From the NCBI GenBank assembly GCA_012960755.1, contig DUAT01000017.1:103133-167132 (forward strand): a stretch of 64,000 nucleotides of DNA, given 5' to 3'. The notes below the pieces were generated by a model. The model was given only the letters and a program-made list of their open reading frames with translations. It ran no database searches and was not told the origin of the DNA. The first letter of the stretch is position 1. Every line of letters starts with the position of its first letter. Shown one piece after another: positions 16,831-26,490 of the stretch. Source of the DNA: Gammaproteobacteria bacterium (GTDB lineage: Bacteria; Pseudomonadota; Gammaproteobacteria; Pseudomonadales; Azotimanducaceae_A). Both the position numbers and the translations under genes were made by a program.

Positions 16831-18360
16831 ATGCACCCAGCAGAACTTCGACCAGGAAAGTTGCTCATTACTTTTTTAATACTCCTCTCCAGCAGCAGTT
16901 ACTTTACCGCCACGTTCGCGGACCAGCAAGGCAACTCATTCTCTTCAGGGGATGACGAGATCAATCACGCCATGAACGACTTCCACCAAGCCTGGGACCA
17001 GGAGGACTTCACGACAGCCGTAACTGGTGCACAACGGCTTGTTGGGCTGATCGAGCAAAGCCGGTACCGGCAGTCAAAATACCATGTGGCGGCGCTCCAC
17101 AATCTCGCTAACGCCCAGCAGGCTTTGGGCTGGTTCAGGAAATCCGAAAAAAACTACAAGCTTAGCATTGAAATTATCGAACGAAATCAGGGTAGCTACG
17201 CTGCCGACCTGCCTGTTGTGCTCAACAGCCTGGGGGCCCTCTATTATGACAGTGCGGACTTTGATCTGGCCAAAGACATGTTTAGCAGAGCACAGCACAT
17301 TTCTCATCGAACCGATGGTGTTTACACGCTGAAACAGTTGAATTCTGTTGACTGGATCACCCGGACCAATCTCAAAACCTCCAGGTCAAGAGATGCAGAC
17401 AGGCAACAGCGATTTTATTACATTGTCAACGTGCAGAATTATGGCGAAGACGATCCCCGCATGTTACCCATCATGCAGAAAATGGCTGACTGGTTCCGTC
17501 GCACAGGACAGTTCAAGAGCGCGGTGAAACTGTACAAAAAAGCACTGGCTGTGATTACCAAGAACGACCTGGGAGAGAATGAGAAACTGAAGCCACTCAG
17601 GGGTATCTCGTCAGTGGCCTACCTTGAGGACAAATGCTGCGGCGAAAAGCCACTGGGAGAAGTTCTCCAGATTATCACCAGGGATCCCGCGTCCGATCAC
17701 GCAGACGAGCTGGATGCCCTCGTACACCTGGCCGACATGCACATGATCAGGAAAAAGAGAGGCAAGGCGGAGCATTATTACCAGCGGGCATGGGATCGTA
17801 TGGGAAGTGAAAACCCCCTGGTCAGTGAAGTTTTCGGCAGCCCGGAACTACTGGGGGTTGGTCGCCTTGAAGACATCTATAACGCCTACTACCAGACCGT
17901 TGAAGGGCGACGCCCCCAATCAAATGTCATCGTCTATCGCCTGCCCAGAGATGAGTCAACCATCAGCCTGGCTTCAAGCGTACCCAAAGCACCACCCGCA
18001 TCAATTATTGGAGAACCACTTTCCCTGTGCCACTCCAGAGCACTTGAGCTGGCGCACGCTGATGATCTGGAGGAGTACTTCGTTGACGTCCGCTTTTCAG
18101 TGAACAGTTCCGGGAGAGTGTCAAATGTTTCTTTGGTCGACAGCAATGCACCGAAACGATTGCAACGCTATGTGACTAACACACTGCGCTTTTCTCGATA
18201 TCGCCCAACCCTGGTAGATGGGAAAGTTGTCGATACCGATAACATCAAACTGCGCCAGACATTCTTAAAGGACCATGCTATGGGTAACTTGAACCGGATC
18301 AGTGCTGATGTAAGAGAAAAAGTTGCCCTGGGTTGCCAGCTGCTGGCAATGGCGAGTTAG
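16831..18360 (+). CDS. exported TPR protein with TonB-like C-terminal domain
   Basis: About 509 residues with an N-terminal signal (hydrophobic stretch about residues 10-28), four to six tetratricopeptide-like helical pairs in residues 60-300 (for example HNLANAQQALGWFRKSEKNY), and a C-terminal region at about 390-480 that looks like the TonB C-terminal fold used in periplasmic proteins (VRFSVNSSGRVSNVSLVDS, then YRPTLVDGKVV). Likely a periplasmic scaffold. Of three consecutive possible starts (TTG 16825, ATG 16828, ATG 16831) the last is best spaced, seven bases from AAGGAG. Function unknown. Confidence 0.8.
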   Translation: MHPAELRPGKLLITFLILLSSSSYFTATFADQQGNSFSSGDDEINHAMNDFHQAWDQEDFTTAVTGAQRLVGLIEQSRYRQSKYHVAALHNLANAQQALGWFRKSEKNYKLSIEIIERNQGSYAADLPVVLNSLGALYYDSADFDLAKDMFSRAQHISHRTDGVYTLKQLNSVDWITRTNLKTSRSRDADRQQRFYYIVNVQNYGEDDPRMLPIMQKMADWFRRTGQFKSAVKLYKKALAVITKNDLGENEKLKPLRGISSVAYLEDKCCGEKPLGEVLQIITRDPASDHADELDALVHLADMHMIRKKRGKAEHYYQRAWDRMGSENPLVSEVFGSPELLGVGRLEDIYNAYYQTVEGRRPQSNVIVYRLPRDESTISLASSVPKAPPASIIGEPLSLCHSRALELAHADDLEEYFVDVRFSVNSSGRVSNVSLVDSNAPKRLQRYVTNTLRFSRYRPTLVDGKVVDTDNIKLRQTFLKDHAMGNLNRISADVREKVALGCQLLAMAS

Positions 18361-18595
18361 ATTGTTCAGCACGGCCAGTTTACCTGTTTGGATTAACCCA
18401 CACCTTTGTTGTTCCCCAGTGCCTCTCACGGAAATATGTGGCGGATATGCCAACCATCTATGAACGTAGAATAGAAATATATAGCGAACAATTCGATAAA
18501 ATGGCGAATTTCTAAAAAATATTGAGGAGATTTTCTGTTTCGGAATCACCCGTGTCATTCAACAAATTAACAACACAAAATGTGACCCGGTCGCT

Positions 18596-19351
18596 TTGCT
18601 GGTTTTCATGCACTATGAACCGGACCCGGAAATGGTCAGGTTGGCAGTCTGGGGCTACCTGGAACGTCGTCGCAGTTCAGCTGATGAACCTTTGATTGCC
18701 AATCAGGACATATTATCGATTCTGGCGAAGCGAAACGTGGTGAATCGCGGTGCAGCGTTTGCCGGATTGATCTCTTTTGGGGATCGTCGACTATGTTCCG
18801 CCGCACGTTCCATTGGTGATTCAATTTCACCCGCAGAAGCAATGGATTTTTCGAAAGCCGTTACCGGCCCCCAGTTTGCTAACCCGGTGTATCGAGCAAC
18901 TTTGGAATTCTGTCTCATCTGGCTGGCTGACCTGGCGACTCGAGAAAAATATGACGTATTGGCACACATCGCCTCTGCAGTCTCATCAATGGTGAACAGC
19001 AAATCGGCGCGGATGATTCAGGACATCCAGTTTAATTTCGGTCCCTATGGATTTGTGAGCAAACAAAGCCTGCCACAGCTTTCACTGGATGATATGTTGT
19101 CTGAATTCAAACCATTGCTCGAATTGTTAACCCGGCACAATGTTCCGGCACTCACCGAGTTAATCCGTACTCTTCAGATACCAGGTTACAAAAAGCCTGA
19201 AAATTTTATCGCGCGACGTCTGGTTCCAACAAGAAGGCATACCCTGGAGCGCCGTTTCAGTCAACGCAGGCAGAGAAATGTTGCCCCGCAGATTAAACGT
19301 CGGGTTGAGGAACGCAGATCTGTTACCAGAAGAATGTCTCTTCGCCGCTAA
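18596..19351 (+). CDS. unknown protein, paralogue of 19438-20259
   Basis: About 251 residues from the first usable start, a TTG at 18596. The frame is open further upstream to a TAA near 18497, and the upstream translation (GITRVIQQINNTKCDPVALL) aligns with the N-terminal region of the neighbouring paralogue, so the true N terminus is probably earlier but has no ATG, GTG or TTG; a TGAGGAG motif lies near 18522-18528. Shared features with the paralogue: LLVFxxxEP, NRGAxxAGLxSxGDRR, a C-terminal helix-rich part, and TxEFCLxWL. It ends in a very basic arginine-rich tail (RRxxLERRFSQRRQR) absent from the partner. No domain recognised. Confidence 0.65.
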   Translation: MLVFMHYEPDPEMVRLAVWGYLERRRSSADEPLIANQDILSILAKRNVVNRGAAFAGLISFGDRRLCSAARSIGDSISPAEAMDFSKAVTGPQFANPVYRATLEFCLIWLADLATREKYDVLAHIASAVSSMVNSKSARMIQDIQFNFGPYGFVSKQSLPQLSLDDMLSEFKPLLELLTRHNVPALTELIRTLQIPGYKKPENFIARRLVPTRRHTLERRFSQRRQRNVAPQIKRRVEERRSVTRRMSLRR

Positions 19352-19437
19352 GATTCGCTGTTCGGGTTCGCTGTCAGGAATAGTCTCGCAATACCACTCT
19401 CGCGGTCACCGTTATCACCACTTGACCGAAGCTACGA

Positions 19438-20259
19438 TTAGATCACAGCTGCCATCGTTTTACTTTGGCGAAATACCCGGGCTTTGCCGCGGTGTGCGTC
19501 CCATATTTCTGTCACCTTGCCAATGATTACTTCAAAACCATCACGCTGCTGCAGGTAAGTCAGAATCGGGTGTATTTCGTAACAATAACTTTCGAAGGTT
19601 TTTGTTTTCAGAATCTTGGTTCCCTTGAATCCCACGTACTCGATCTCGGAGATATCCTCGATTTCACCAGTTTCATCATTATCAACCATCAACATCAGTG
19701 CCAAAGCAATATCGTAAACCTCACCCTTACAATAGTTCTGACTAAGCTCGATCAGCCAGTCGAGACAAAATTCCACGGTTGATGAGCGTAACTCGGGAAG
19801 ATGCACTCTCGAGAAGTTTTTGACGTCACTCGCGGTGAGCGTCTGGCGTGCTGCACGTACCACGGCATTGATTCTTCGATCTCCGAGGGACAGCAGACCA
19901 GCGAGAACCGCACCTCGATTAGCCGTATCGCAATCTCCAAGCACAGCAACAAGATCGTCTACCGCTGCGAACTCTTCCCCGATGTCACAGTTTCGGTTGA
20001 TGAGATATTCCCGGGTAGCTTCGCAAACCAATCGCGAGTTTGGTTCAAAACTGACAAACACCAGCAGGCACTTTGTTGGCAGAGAGCCTGATAAAACTTC
20101 CTCCAGGACATCATTATACAATGTCTCACGTTCCGGCACTGTCAGGGGAGTTGAGAAGTTGTAGTATTTGCCCCGGCTGACTCCGTCCTCCCAATCCTGA
20201 TACTTAAAATGTCGCGACTTGGAATGTTGAAGCCCGCTATGTATTAGCACCGAAGCCAT
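19438..20259 (-). CDS. unknown protein, paralogue of 18596-19351
   Basis: A 273-residue soluble protein, convergent with its paralogue (86 bases between stops). It shares CLLVFVSFEPNSR, the block NRGAVLAGLLSLGDRR (about residues 117-132) and STVEFCLDWLIELSQNY, spaced identically to the partner, so the two arose by duplication. It lacks the arginine-rich tail and has its own N-terminal extension. The central AGLxSxGDRR motif looks like a helical-repeat turn, but I cannot place the family. No ribosome site stronger than average precedes the start. Confidence 0.75.
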   Translation of the reverse strand: MASVLIHSGLQHSKSRHFKYQDWEDGVSRGKYYNFSTPLTVPERETLYNDVLEEVLSGSLPTKCLLVFVSFEPNSRLVCEATREYLINRNCDIGEEFAAVDDLVAVLGDCDTANRGAVLAGLLSLGDRRINAVVRAARQTLTASDVKNFSRVHLPELRSSTVEFCLDWLIELSQNYCKGEVYDIALALMLMVDNDETGEIEDISEIEYVGFKGTKILKTKTFESYCYEIHPILTYLQQRDGFEVIIGKVTEIWDAHRGKARVFRQSKTMAAVI

Positions 20260-20477
20260 AGTATGCCACCAGAGACCTTACGAATATTTGTTGAAGTATA
20301 TGCGTGGTTCTCTGGCCTGAATCTGAACCAGTTCACACTTTGATAAGAAAGTTGACCACAAAAAGATCTGATTCAATTTTTTTGACAATTCTGCACAGTT
20401 GGGAAATGACAGGTGAATCTGGTAGTTTCCTGGTTTGACCTTTATAGTTCACAGAATTTACTTAGTATATTGAGAGA

Positions 20478-22408
20478 ATGCAGAGCCTTATTAGTGTCAG
20501 TGCGATACTAGGTTTTATTGTTTATCTGATTGTTGCGATCGAGTATTCGCTGATTCTTCGCAAGAGCGGGGTATTTTTCTTCCTGCTTTCCTGTCTTCTG
20601 CGGTTTGGAGTCTCGGATTCTGGCTACTCGATACGCCTTCTGCACTCTTTACCCTGGATCTTGTCTATATCCTGGCCTGGTCAAGCTGCTTACTGCTGAT
20701 ATTCAACCAGCGCCAGCAACTGGGGGTTTTTTCGCTACGCTGGGGTCTTGTTTGGTTAATCCCTGCGCTTGCCCTGACCGGTGTAGTCTATTCCCTCATT
20801 GTCGTTACCCAAAAAGTCCAGTTTGGCTTTTACCTGTACCTGCTGTGCTGCATCGGCTCTTTGTTGATAACAGAACTACATATCCGTAACAGCGATGGTC
20901 TGGTCAGAACCATCAGTCTTGGTATCGGGGCCATGTTTCTGTTCAATCTGTACCTGTACTCCAAATCACTTATCGTCGGTCTTGTTCCGGTGGATGTTGC
21001 CCAGGCGCGTGTTCTGGCCAGTACGTCTGTTGGGCTGATTTTATCTCTCATGCCCCTCACAATTGCCAGGGATAAAAATCATCCCATCAAGCTAAGTCCT
21101 TCCCACCCGGTGGTATTTACAACAACCAGCCTGGTGCTGGCTGCAACAACCTTGCTGCTCGTTTCGATCGTGGATTATCTGTTCACCATCGGGAACGCTG
21201 AATCCGCCGCTGTGATACAGCCGTTTTTCCTTTTTCTGGGTGTATTGTTCATCGGATTCAATCTGGCGTCGGCTTCCCGAAGAGCAAAGATTCGCGTTTG
21301 GGCCTTTAAGAATTTCTTTCAAACCAAGTACAACTACAACGATGAGTGGCGACACCTCAGCGAAAGACTGGCTCGTAAGTCGAGCAATGAACACTATGGT
21401 GATATTGCTATTCGAGCAGTACTCCCCATATACAATGGCACTGGTGGTGTCTTTTATCTTTTCAAGAATGATGATAAAGGCGGCAGCTACTCTCCCGAAA
21501 CCAAAATTATCATCGACGATGACCTGGAACCCATCAACGACTGGGACAGCCCGGCCTTTTTTAACCGAATGCTTATCAACAACTGGATTTTTGTTCCCCT
21601 GGCAACTGACCCCGGCCTGGCCAAGTTTAATGACCTGTTGCCTGGCCAACTCAGAGACCTGGACTCGACCTTAATTATTCTGCCCCTGATTAACAATGCG
21701 AAACTGCTCGGCTTTCTGGCGATCACCGCCGAGATGGATCAGGTCGACAGGTTCGATTGGGAGGACATTGATCTGCTGCGGATGGTCGGCAAGCAAATTA
21801 CCAATTTTGTCGGTAATCAGATCCTGTCCGAGGAATTGGTTGTAATCCGGCAGTTTCAAGCCTATCACCAGTTCACAACTTTCGTTATGCATGACCTGAA
21901 AAATCTGATTGCCCAACAGGCACTGGTGGTCGAAAACGCCGGGCGGTTTGCCGACAATCCCGAATTTATTGCGGATGCCATCAAGACCATCGACAACTCC
22001 GTTAAAAAGATGGACCAGTTGTTGCTCACCATCAATCAAAACAGGGTGCTTGTGCTGGAACAGTCACATCAACACCCGGTTTCACCTATTGAGGTGTTCG
22101 AATCTGTACTCACCAAGTGTCATGGCAGGGAGCCCAACCCGGTACTACACCAGGAAGGTGAACTGCTGCTGGTTGATGCAGATTCTGACAACCTGCTGAT
22201 GGCATTTACACACCTGATCACCAACGCGCAGGAAGCCTGTGATTCAAGTGGCAACATCGACATCTACCTGAAACGCACAAACAGCTTTAATTCTTTCAGA
22301 TCTCGAATTTTTGAAGCAGATTCCATAACCAGCACAACTGCGCCCAACCTGGACAGGAATTTTTCACTGAGCTCCAAACGGCGTAAATTGTCAGGGGGTA
22401 TTTTGTAG
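20478..22408 (+). pseudogene. PrsK-like sensor histidine kinase, frameshifted and 3'-truncated
   Basis: Resembles PrsK, the PEP-CTERM-associated membrane histidine kinase. It starts at ATG 20478 with hydrophobic helices, but frame 1 must be left near 20571-20590: adding one T to the T5 run at 20573-20577 restores a continuous membrane domain leading into the frame that continues from 20861. Then come about six more helices, a GAF-like domain, and the phosphoacceptor region FVMHDLKNLIAQQ. The ATPase domain begins (HLITNAQEAC) but after IDIYLKRTNSF, near base 22283, it becomes antisense of the opposite gene, so the glycine boxes are missing. Normal PrsK proteins are about 690 residues; about 600 remain. 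Confidence 0.7.
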
Positions 22409-25400
22409 AGTATTGCCTTGCCGACGGCTTCTTTAGAAGGGCCAGTTTTCATACCTTTTCGTTGGGCACTCGTGTCACTCTGGTTGTCCATGATGATACG
22501 GAGTGCAAACTGTTTTAGATGATCAATTTTTTCCGAAACCTGAGTGTATTGTCTTTCATGCAGCAGACCTTCCAGCTCGGCGACCGGACCTTTAACAAAC
22601 TCATTGAACCCCAGCGCGTCAGCCTCGCCTTTAAGCCAACTGCTGGCACTGGCTACTTCCGGATAGTTATGGTCTTCGCAAGCGGCCTGCATCCTGATCA
22701 ATTGCTGGCTCATGCTAACGACGAATCGGTCTAACATGCTCCGCATCACAGGGCTACTTGATGCACTTTCAAGCTTGGTCTGGATGGGTGTTTCGCTCGA
22801 CAGGGCCAAATCCTTAACGGGTTCGACCTTTTCCGATCTGGCTTGGTTCAGATCGGCTGCTGCCGCGGCTATGGCTTTTTCGGGTGCGGCTGCGGTGGGT
22901 TCAGCTTTTATGGGCGCAGCTTTTACGGGTTTGACCTCTTCCAGCCTGATTTCTCCGGCTTCAGCATCTACCGACCTGACAGATTCTGGATCTTTCGATG
23001 TGGCAAGAACTGTGGGTATAGCAACCTCTCGCTGAGTATCCCGTTGTTTTCGTTGTTTTCGTTGTTCACTTTTGGACGATTGATCAGTCGCCGCTTGTGA
23101 TAGTTGTGTAGTCAGCAGTGCTATTTTCTCACTGGCCTGTTGTTCTTTTCGCAATCCCTCTGCTGCTGCCTGTGCGGTTTTTTGTCTTAGAACCCCAAGT
23201 TCTTCGCGAAGCACTTCGAGCCGCGCATTCGACTCTAACTCAACTTCACCTTTAGCCCTGGCGACAGTCTCAACTTCTTCTTTTACGCGAGTCGGTTCCT
23301 TTGCCAACAAGTTTCGACGTGATTGGCCATCTTCTTCCACCCGGGATCGTGCAGTTACTTCCGCCTCGAGTTTTTCCCTGACAGATTCAAGTTCTACACA
23401 TTGCGTTCGGAATTGGTCGCCTGAAGCTTTTTCTGCACGCTGCCGGATCAGATTTTCCTGGTCCACCAACCCGTTTACCCGTTCCAGCTCTCCCGCTAGT
23501 TCCCTGATTTTCTGGTTGGCAGCGTTTACCTGCTCTACCCTGGCATTTTCCTGTGATCGGAGTTTTTGAGTAGCCAGGTCCAGTTCATCCTTCAACTCAA
23601 CAATTTTCTCAGATTTCTGAATCCCGGCCCGCTGTTTTTGTTGTGATTCCTGTTGATAGCGTTCTTCCACTATATCCAGTTGATCCGACAATACTTGAAC
23701 TCTTTCATTCGCGCTTCGTTCAGCCTGTTCCCTGGCGCTGGTTTCTTCCAGTACTAAATCTTGTGTACGTCTAAGCTCAGCAGTTATTTTGTCTGCCTTG
23801 CCCTGGGATTCGTCCTCTATCGCTGCTCGCGCGTCAACTTCTGCCTGGACGCGGGCCAGTGCAACACCGAGTTCAGCAGACAAATGTTCTGTCCTGGATT
23901 CCGTGTCTTCTCTGGACTGGGTTTCGTTTTGCGCTACCGACTGTAATTCAGTTAACTCTGCCGATAGTTCTTCTATCCGAGTTTGCGCTTCCTCAACGTA
24001 CTGTCTGCGCTCTGCTGCCTCTTTGCATGCCTTTTGCTTTGCTTCCGATAATGAGGCGGTTAGCTCAGTCTCTCTTTCCGCACTTTCAGATTCTGCTGTT
24101 TGCCTCGCCGATACTTCTGACTCAATTTTTGTCTCCGCGGCAGCCAGCGCAACACGCTGTGATTGTGATAACGCTTCTGCCTGTTGCAAGGCAGCTTTTC
24201 GTGATGCGAGGACAGCTTTTGCTTTTTTCAACTGGGAAGAAGCGGCTTCAAGCTGGGAAGACATTTTTTCGGTTCGTTTGCTAGATTCGTCCCTGGACTC
24301 AATAAGTTCAGAAACCGTGCTCCCATCGGGCAACAGGAGGGGGAGCTCAACTGCACGGGTTCGAATTATCAAAGTAAATTCAGACCTGTCTAACTCAGTT
24401 TGGACGTCGAGACTGCCACCCAGTGCTTCAGCCAGGCGCTGCCCAATGGCTAATCGGAGTTTTACAATGGTATTCTCACTGGCTGCCTTAGCTTCGGCAA
24501 CTGACTCCGGGTCTGGTTGACTGAATTGGGAGACAAGCTCCTGTGCGGACTTACCCTCGCCTGCATCAGCAACCGTAATTGTTAAAAAGGGATCTTCGAA
24601 TCGGCCACTGACGCGGATAGCACCTGAATCGGTAGCGTCTATTGCCCGACCAACCATAGACAACAGTATTCTGCGCAACTTAACCGAATCAGATTCAATC
24701 AGATTGGGAACATTGTTTTCCGGATCCCAGCTTACTGTGACGTCTTTATCGTTAGCCGTCTCAAAAAACCCATCAACCACTTCATTAACGACGGAACCAG
24801 GGTCAAATTGACTATTTCGAACGTCGAGCAAACCTGATTCCAGACGAGATAGCTCAACGATGTCGTCAACTATATTCAGCGTATCTGCATTGATGAACGA
24901 GATCGTTTGCAGCAACTCTTGATCAAGCACGCTGCCCTGGTCTGCACCCTTGACCATAAGGTCAGCTATATTCAACAAGGCTGATATTGGTTTCTCAAAA
25001 TTACCGCCAGCACCATCGACCAGGCCACGCTTTGCAAGATTCTCGGCTTGAACTTCTGCCCGCAAAATTTGCAACTGCTGTTCTTTCTTTTCCAGTTCCG
25101 TTACATCCGTGAAACTGACCAACACACCCGCAACGGTTTTGTTTTCACCCATGACTGGCGAAGAATTCGTAACCAGCGAAAGATTTTCATCATCGGCCGT
25201 TGTGAGTCGTACCCCGAGGTTCATCTGCGGTACGCCATCCATCAAAACCGAGCTCCACGGATAGTCATTTTCAGTCAAGAGGGTATTGTCTCGCCCTGCA
25301 AAGGGGATAGTACTGACATGATTACCTGTGAGTTCTCCCCGGGATCGTTTTGCCACGGCGGTAAACGCCGGGTTTGCCAGTACGATATTCAGATCGCCAT

Positions 25401-26490
25401 CGAGTACCAATAATCCCTCGACAACCGAGTTGAGCGCAGAAGGCATGATGTTAGGGAAGTCGTCCGAAATTCCGTCGGATGATTGCTGCCGACGGAACCA
25501 GAAGTAAACACCAGCGGCCCCAAGTGCCAGCACCAGGACTCCGAGGAGTAGTAAAATCAGCAGATTTGATTCAGGCACTGCCTGTTCTGTCGAACTGGAT
25601 ACTTCCGAAATCTCTGGCTCCGGTTCCGCGGCCGGAACTGGCGATGCTAATTCTGTTTCGTTATTGATATTAGATTCTTCAGTTAATGTGAAATCAGTTA
25701 AATCACCTAAATCAGATTCCCAGGATTCATCGGCTGAGCCTGAGTACTTGGGTCTATCAGCTGATTCATAACCGTCGATGGGCATTGGATTCTGATCTGT
25801 AGTAAACCTCTCCTTTTCATCCTGCTGAGTTTCTTTTTCAGGGAGAGTTTCTTCTTCACAGAGAGTTTCTTCTTCGAGGAAAGATTCTTCTTCGAGGAGA
25901 GATTCTTCTTCGAAGAGAGTTTCTTCGTCAGATAGAAAGCCAAATCGCGTTTCAACCTCTGAATCCATTCGTGGCTCGATGATCTGGACGGAATCGCTGA
26001 CAACTGCATTCACAGCACTAAGCGCTTCATAGCTGATATCGACGGGGTCGATGTCGAGCCATCCCTCGAACTTGCCCCTGGTTCTTTCGAAAACTACAAA
26101 ATCAAACCCCAACTTATTGAGCGCACCTGTTCGCACATCAGCTGACCGCCGGGCACCGTACACCCCTGCAGAAACACGACCATCGTAGTCACCGACCTCA
26201 ACAAAAACGATGTCAGCAACACCGCTGTCTTTTAACTCCCGAATGAGCTGCTTTCCATCGAGGACACTACCCAGTTGCTGGCTCGTGACAATAAATCCAA
26301 GTGATTCGCTGACTTGCAATACCCTGACTTCGTAGAAAAGATCGTAATCGCCAAGTATCGGATAGACCATGTCCATTTCAGCTTGACTCTCGAATGGGCC
26401 AATTAGCGTTCCGGAAGAAGTTGGGGGGGCAGCAAAAGCGTTAAAAAAAGTTGTGCATAGGAATAGCCCAAAGCAAAGTTGCTTTGACAT
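22264..26490 (-). CDS. giant membrane protein: SPOR, PAS, degenerate kinase core, coiled coil, Hpt-like domain
   Basis: About 1408 residues from the ATG at 26490, chosen because a clean signal peptide follows (MSKQLCFGLFLCTTFFNAFA). Parts in order: a SPOR-like periplasmic domain (about 22-165), an acidic 18-bp-repeat segment (about 189-225), a transmembrane helix (about 310-332), a PAS domain (about 350-450), a histidine-kinase-like core (about 480-720), a charged coiled coil of nearly 500 residues, and an Hpt-like helical bundle near 1270-1350. The expected phosphoacceptor His is absent (FEKPISALLNIADLM where HELRTPL is expected), the ATP-domain Asn box is altered, and the Hpt motif HTLKGSA reads SSWLKGEA. 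The last six residues are antisense of prsK, so the true C-terminus is lost. It may be a scaffold or regulator rather than an active kinase. Confidence 0.75.
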   Translation of the reverse strand: MSKQLCFGLFLCTTFFNAFAAPPTSSGTLIGPFESQAEMDMVYPILGDYDLFYEVRVLQVSESLGFIVTSQQLGSVLDGKQLIRELKDSGVADIVFVEVGDYDGRVSAGVYGARRSADVRTGALNKLGFDFVVFERTRGKFEGWLDIDPVDISYEALSAVNAVVSDSVQIIEPRMDSEVETRFGFLSDEETLFEEESLLEEESFLEEETLCEEETLPEKETQQDEKERFTTDQNPMPIDGYESADRPKYSGSADESWESDLGDLTDFTLTEESNINNETELASPVPAAEPEPEISEVSSSTEQAVPESNLLILLLLGVLVLALGAAGVYFWFRRQQSSDGISDDFPNIMPSALNSVVEGLLVLDGDLNIVLANPAFTAVAKRSRGELTGNHVSTIPFAGRDNTLLTENDYPWSSVLMDGVPQMNLGVRLTTADDENLSLVTNSSPVMGENKTVAGVLVSFTDVTELEKKEQQLQILRAEVQAENLAKRGLVDGAGGNFEKPISALLNIADLMVKGADQGSVLDQELLQTISFINADTLNIVDDIVELSRLESGLLDVRNSQFDPGSVVNEVVDGFFETANDKDVTVSWDPENNVPNLIESDSVKLRRILLSMVGRAIDATDSGAIRVSGRFEDPFLTITVADAGEGKSAQELVSQFSQPDPESVAEAKAASENTIVKLRLAIGQRLAEALGGSLDVQTELDRSEFTLIIRTRAVELPLLLPDGSTVSELIESRDESSKRTEKMSSQLEAASSQLKKAKAVLASRKAALQQAEALSQSQRVALAAAETKIESEVSARQTAESESAERETELTASLSEAKQKACKEAAERRQYVEEAQTRIEELSAELTELQSVAQNETQSREDTESRTEHLSAELGVALARVQAEVDARAAIEDESQGKADKITAELRRTQDLVLEETSAREQAERSANERVQVLSDQLDIVEERYQQESQQKQRAGIQKSEKIVELKDELDLATQKLRSQENARVEQVNAANQKIRELAGELERVNGLVDQENLIRQRAEKASGDQFRTQCVELESVREKLEAEVTARSRVEEDGQSRRNLLAKEPTRVKEEVETVARAKGEVELESNARLEVLREELGVLRQKTAQAAAEGLRKEQQASEKIALLTTQLSQAATDQSSKSEQRKQRKQRDTQREVAIPTVLATSKDPESVRSVDAEAGEIRLEEVKPVKAAPIKAEPTAAAPEKAIAAAAADLNQARSEKVEPVKDLALSSETPIQTKLESASSSPVMRSMLDRFVVSMSQQLIRMQAACEDHNYPEVASASSWLKGEADALGFNEFVKGPVAELEGLLHERQYTQVSEKIDHLKQFALRIIMDNQSDTSAQRKGMKTGPSKEAVGKAILYKIPPDNLRRLELSEKFLSRLGAVVLVMESASKIRDLKELKLFVRFR
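25829..25936 (-). repeat. six tandem 18-bp units inside the giant protein
   Basis: Units at 25829, 25847, 25865, 25883, 25901 and 25919 all have the pattern G[A/T]TTCTTCNTC plus a purine-rich end. In the gene's sense they encode imperfect six-residue repeats of the type EEESLL or EEETLC, making a highly acidic stretch. Period 18 keeps the frame, so copy number can change without breaking the gene. Confidence 0.85.

Noticed and set aside
20380..20478. A promoter TTGACA near 20380-20387 for the prsK-like gene
   Set aside because: The -35 is good but no -10 lies at 16-18 bases; the call would be a guess.
23789..24520. A 243-codon plus-strand frame antisense to the giant protein
   Set aside because: It is serine- and alanine-rich, which is what the antisense of the Glu/Ala coiled coil produces; no ribosome site or family supports it.
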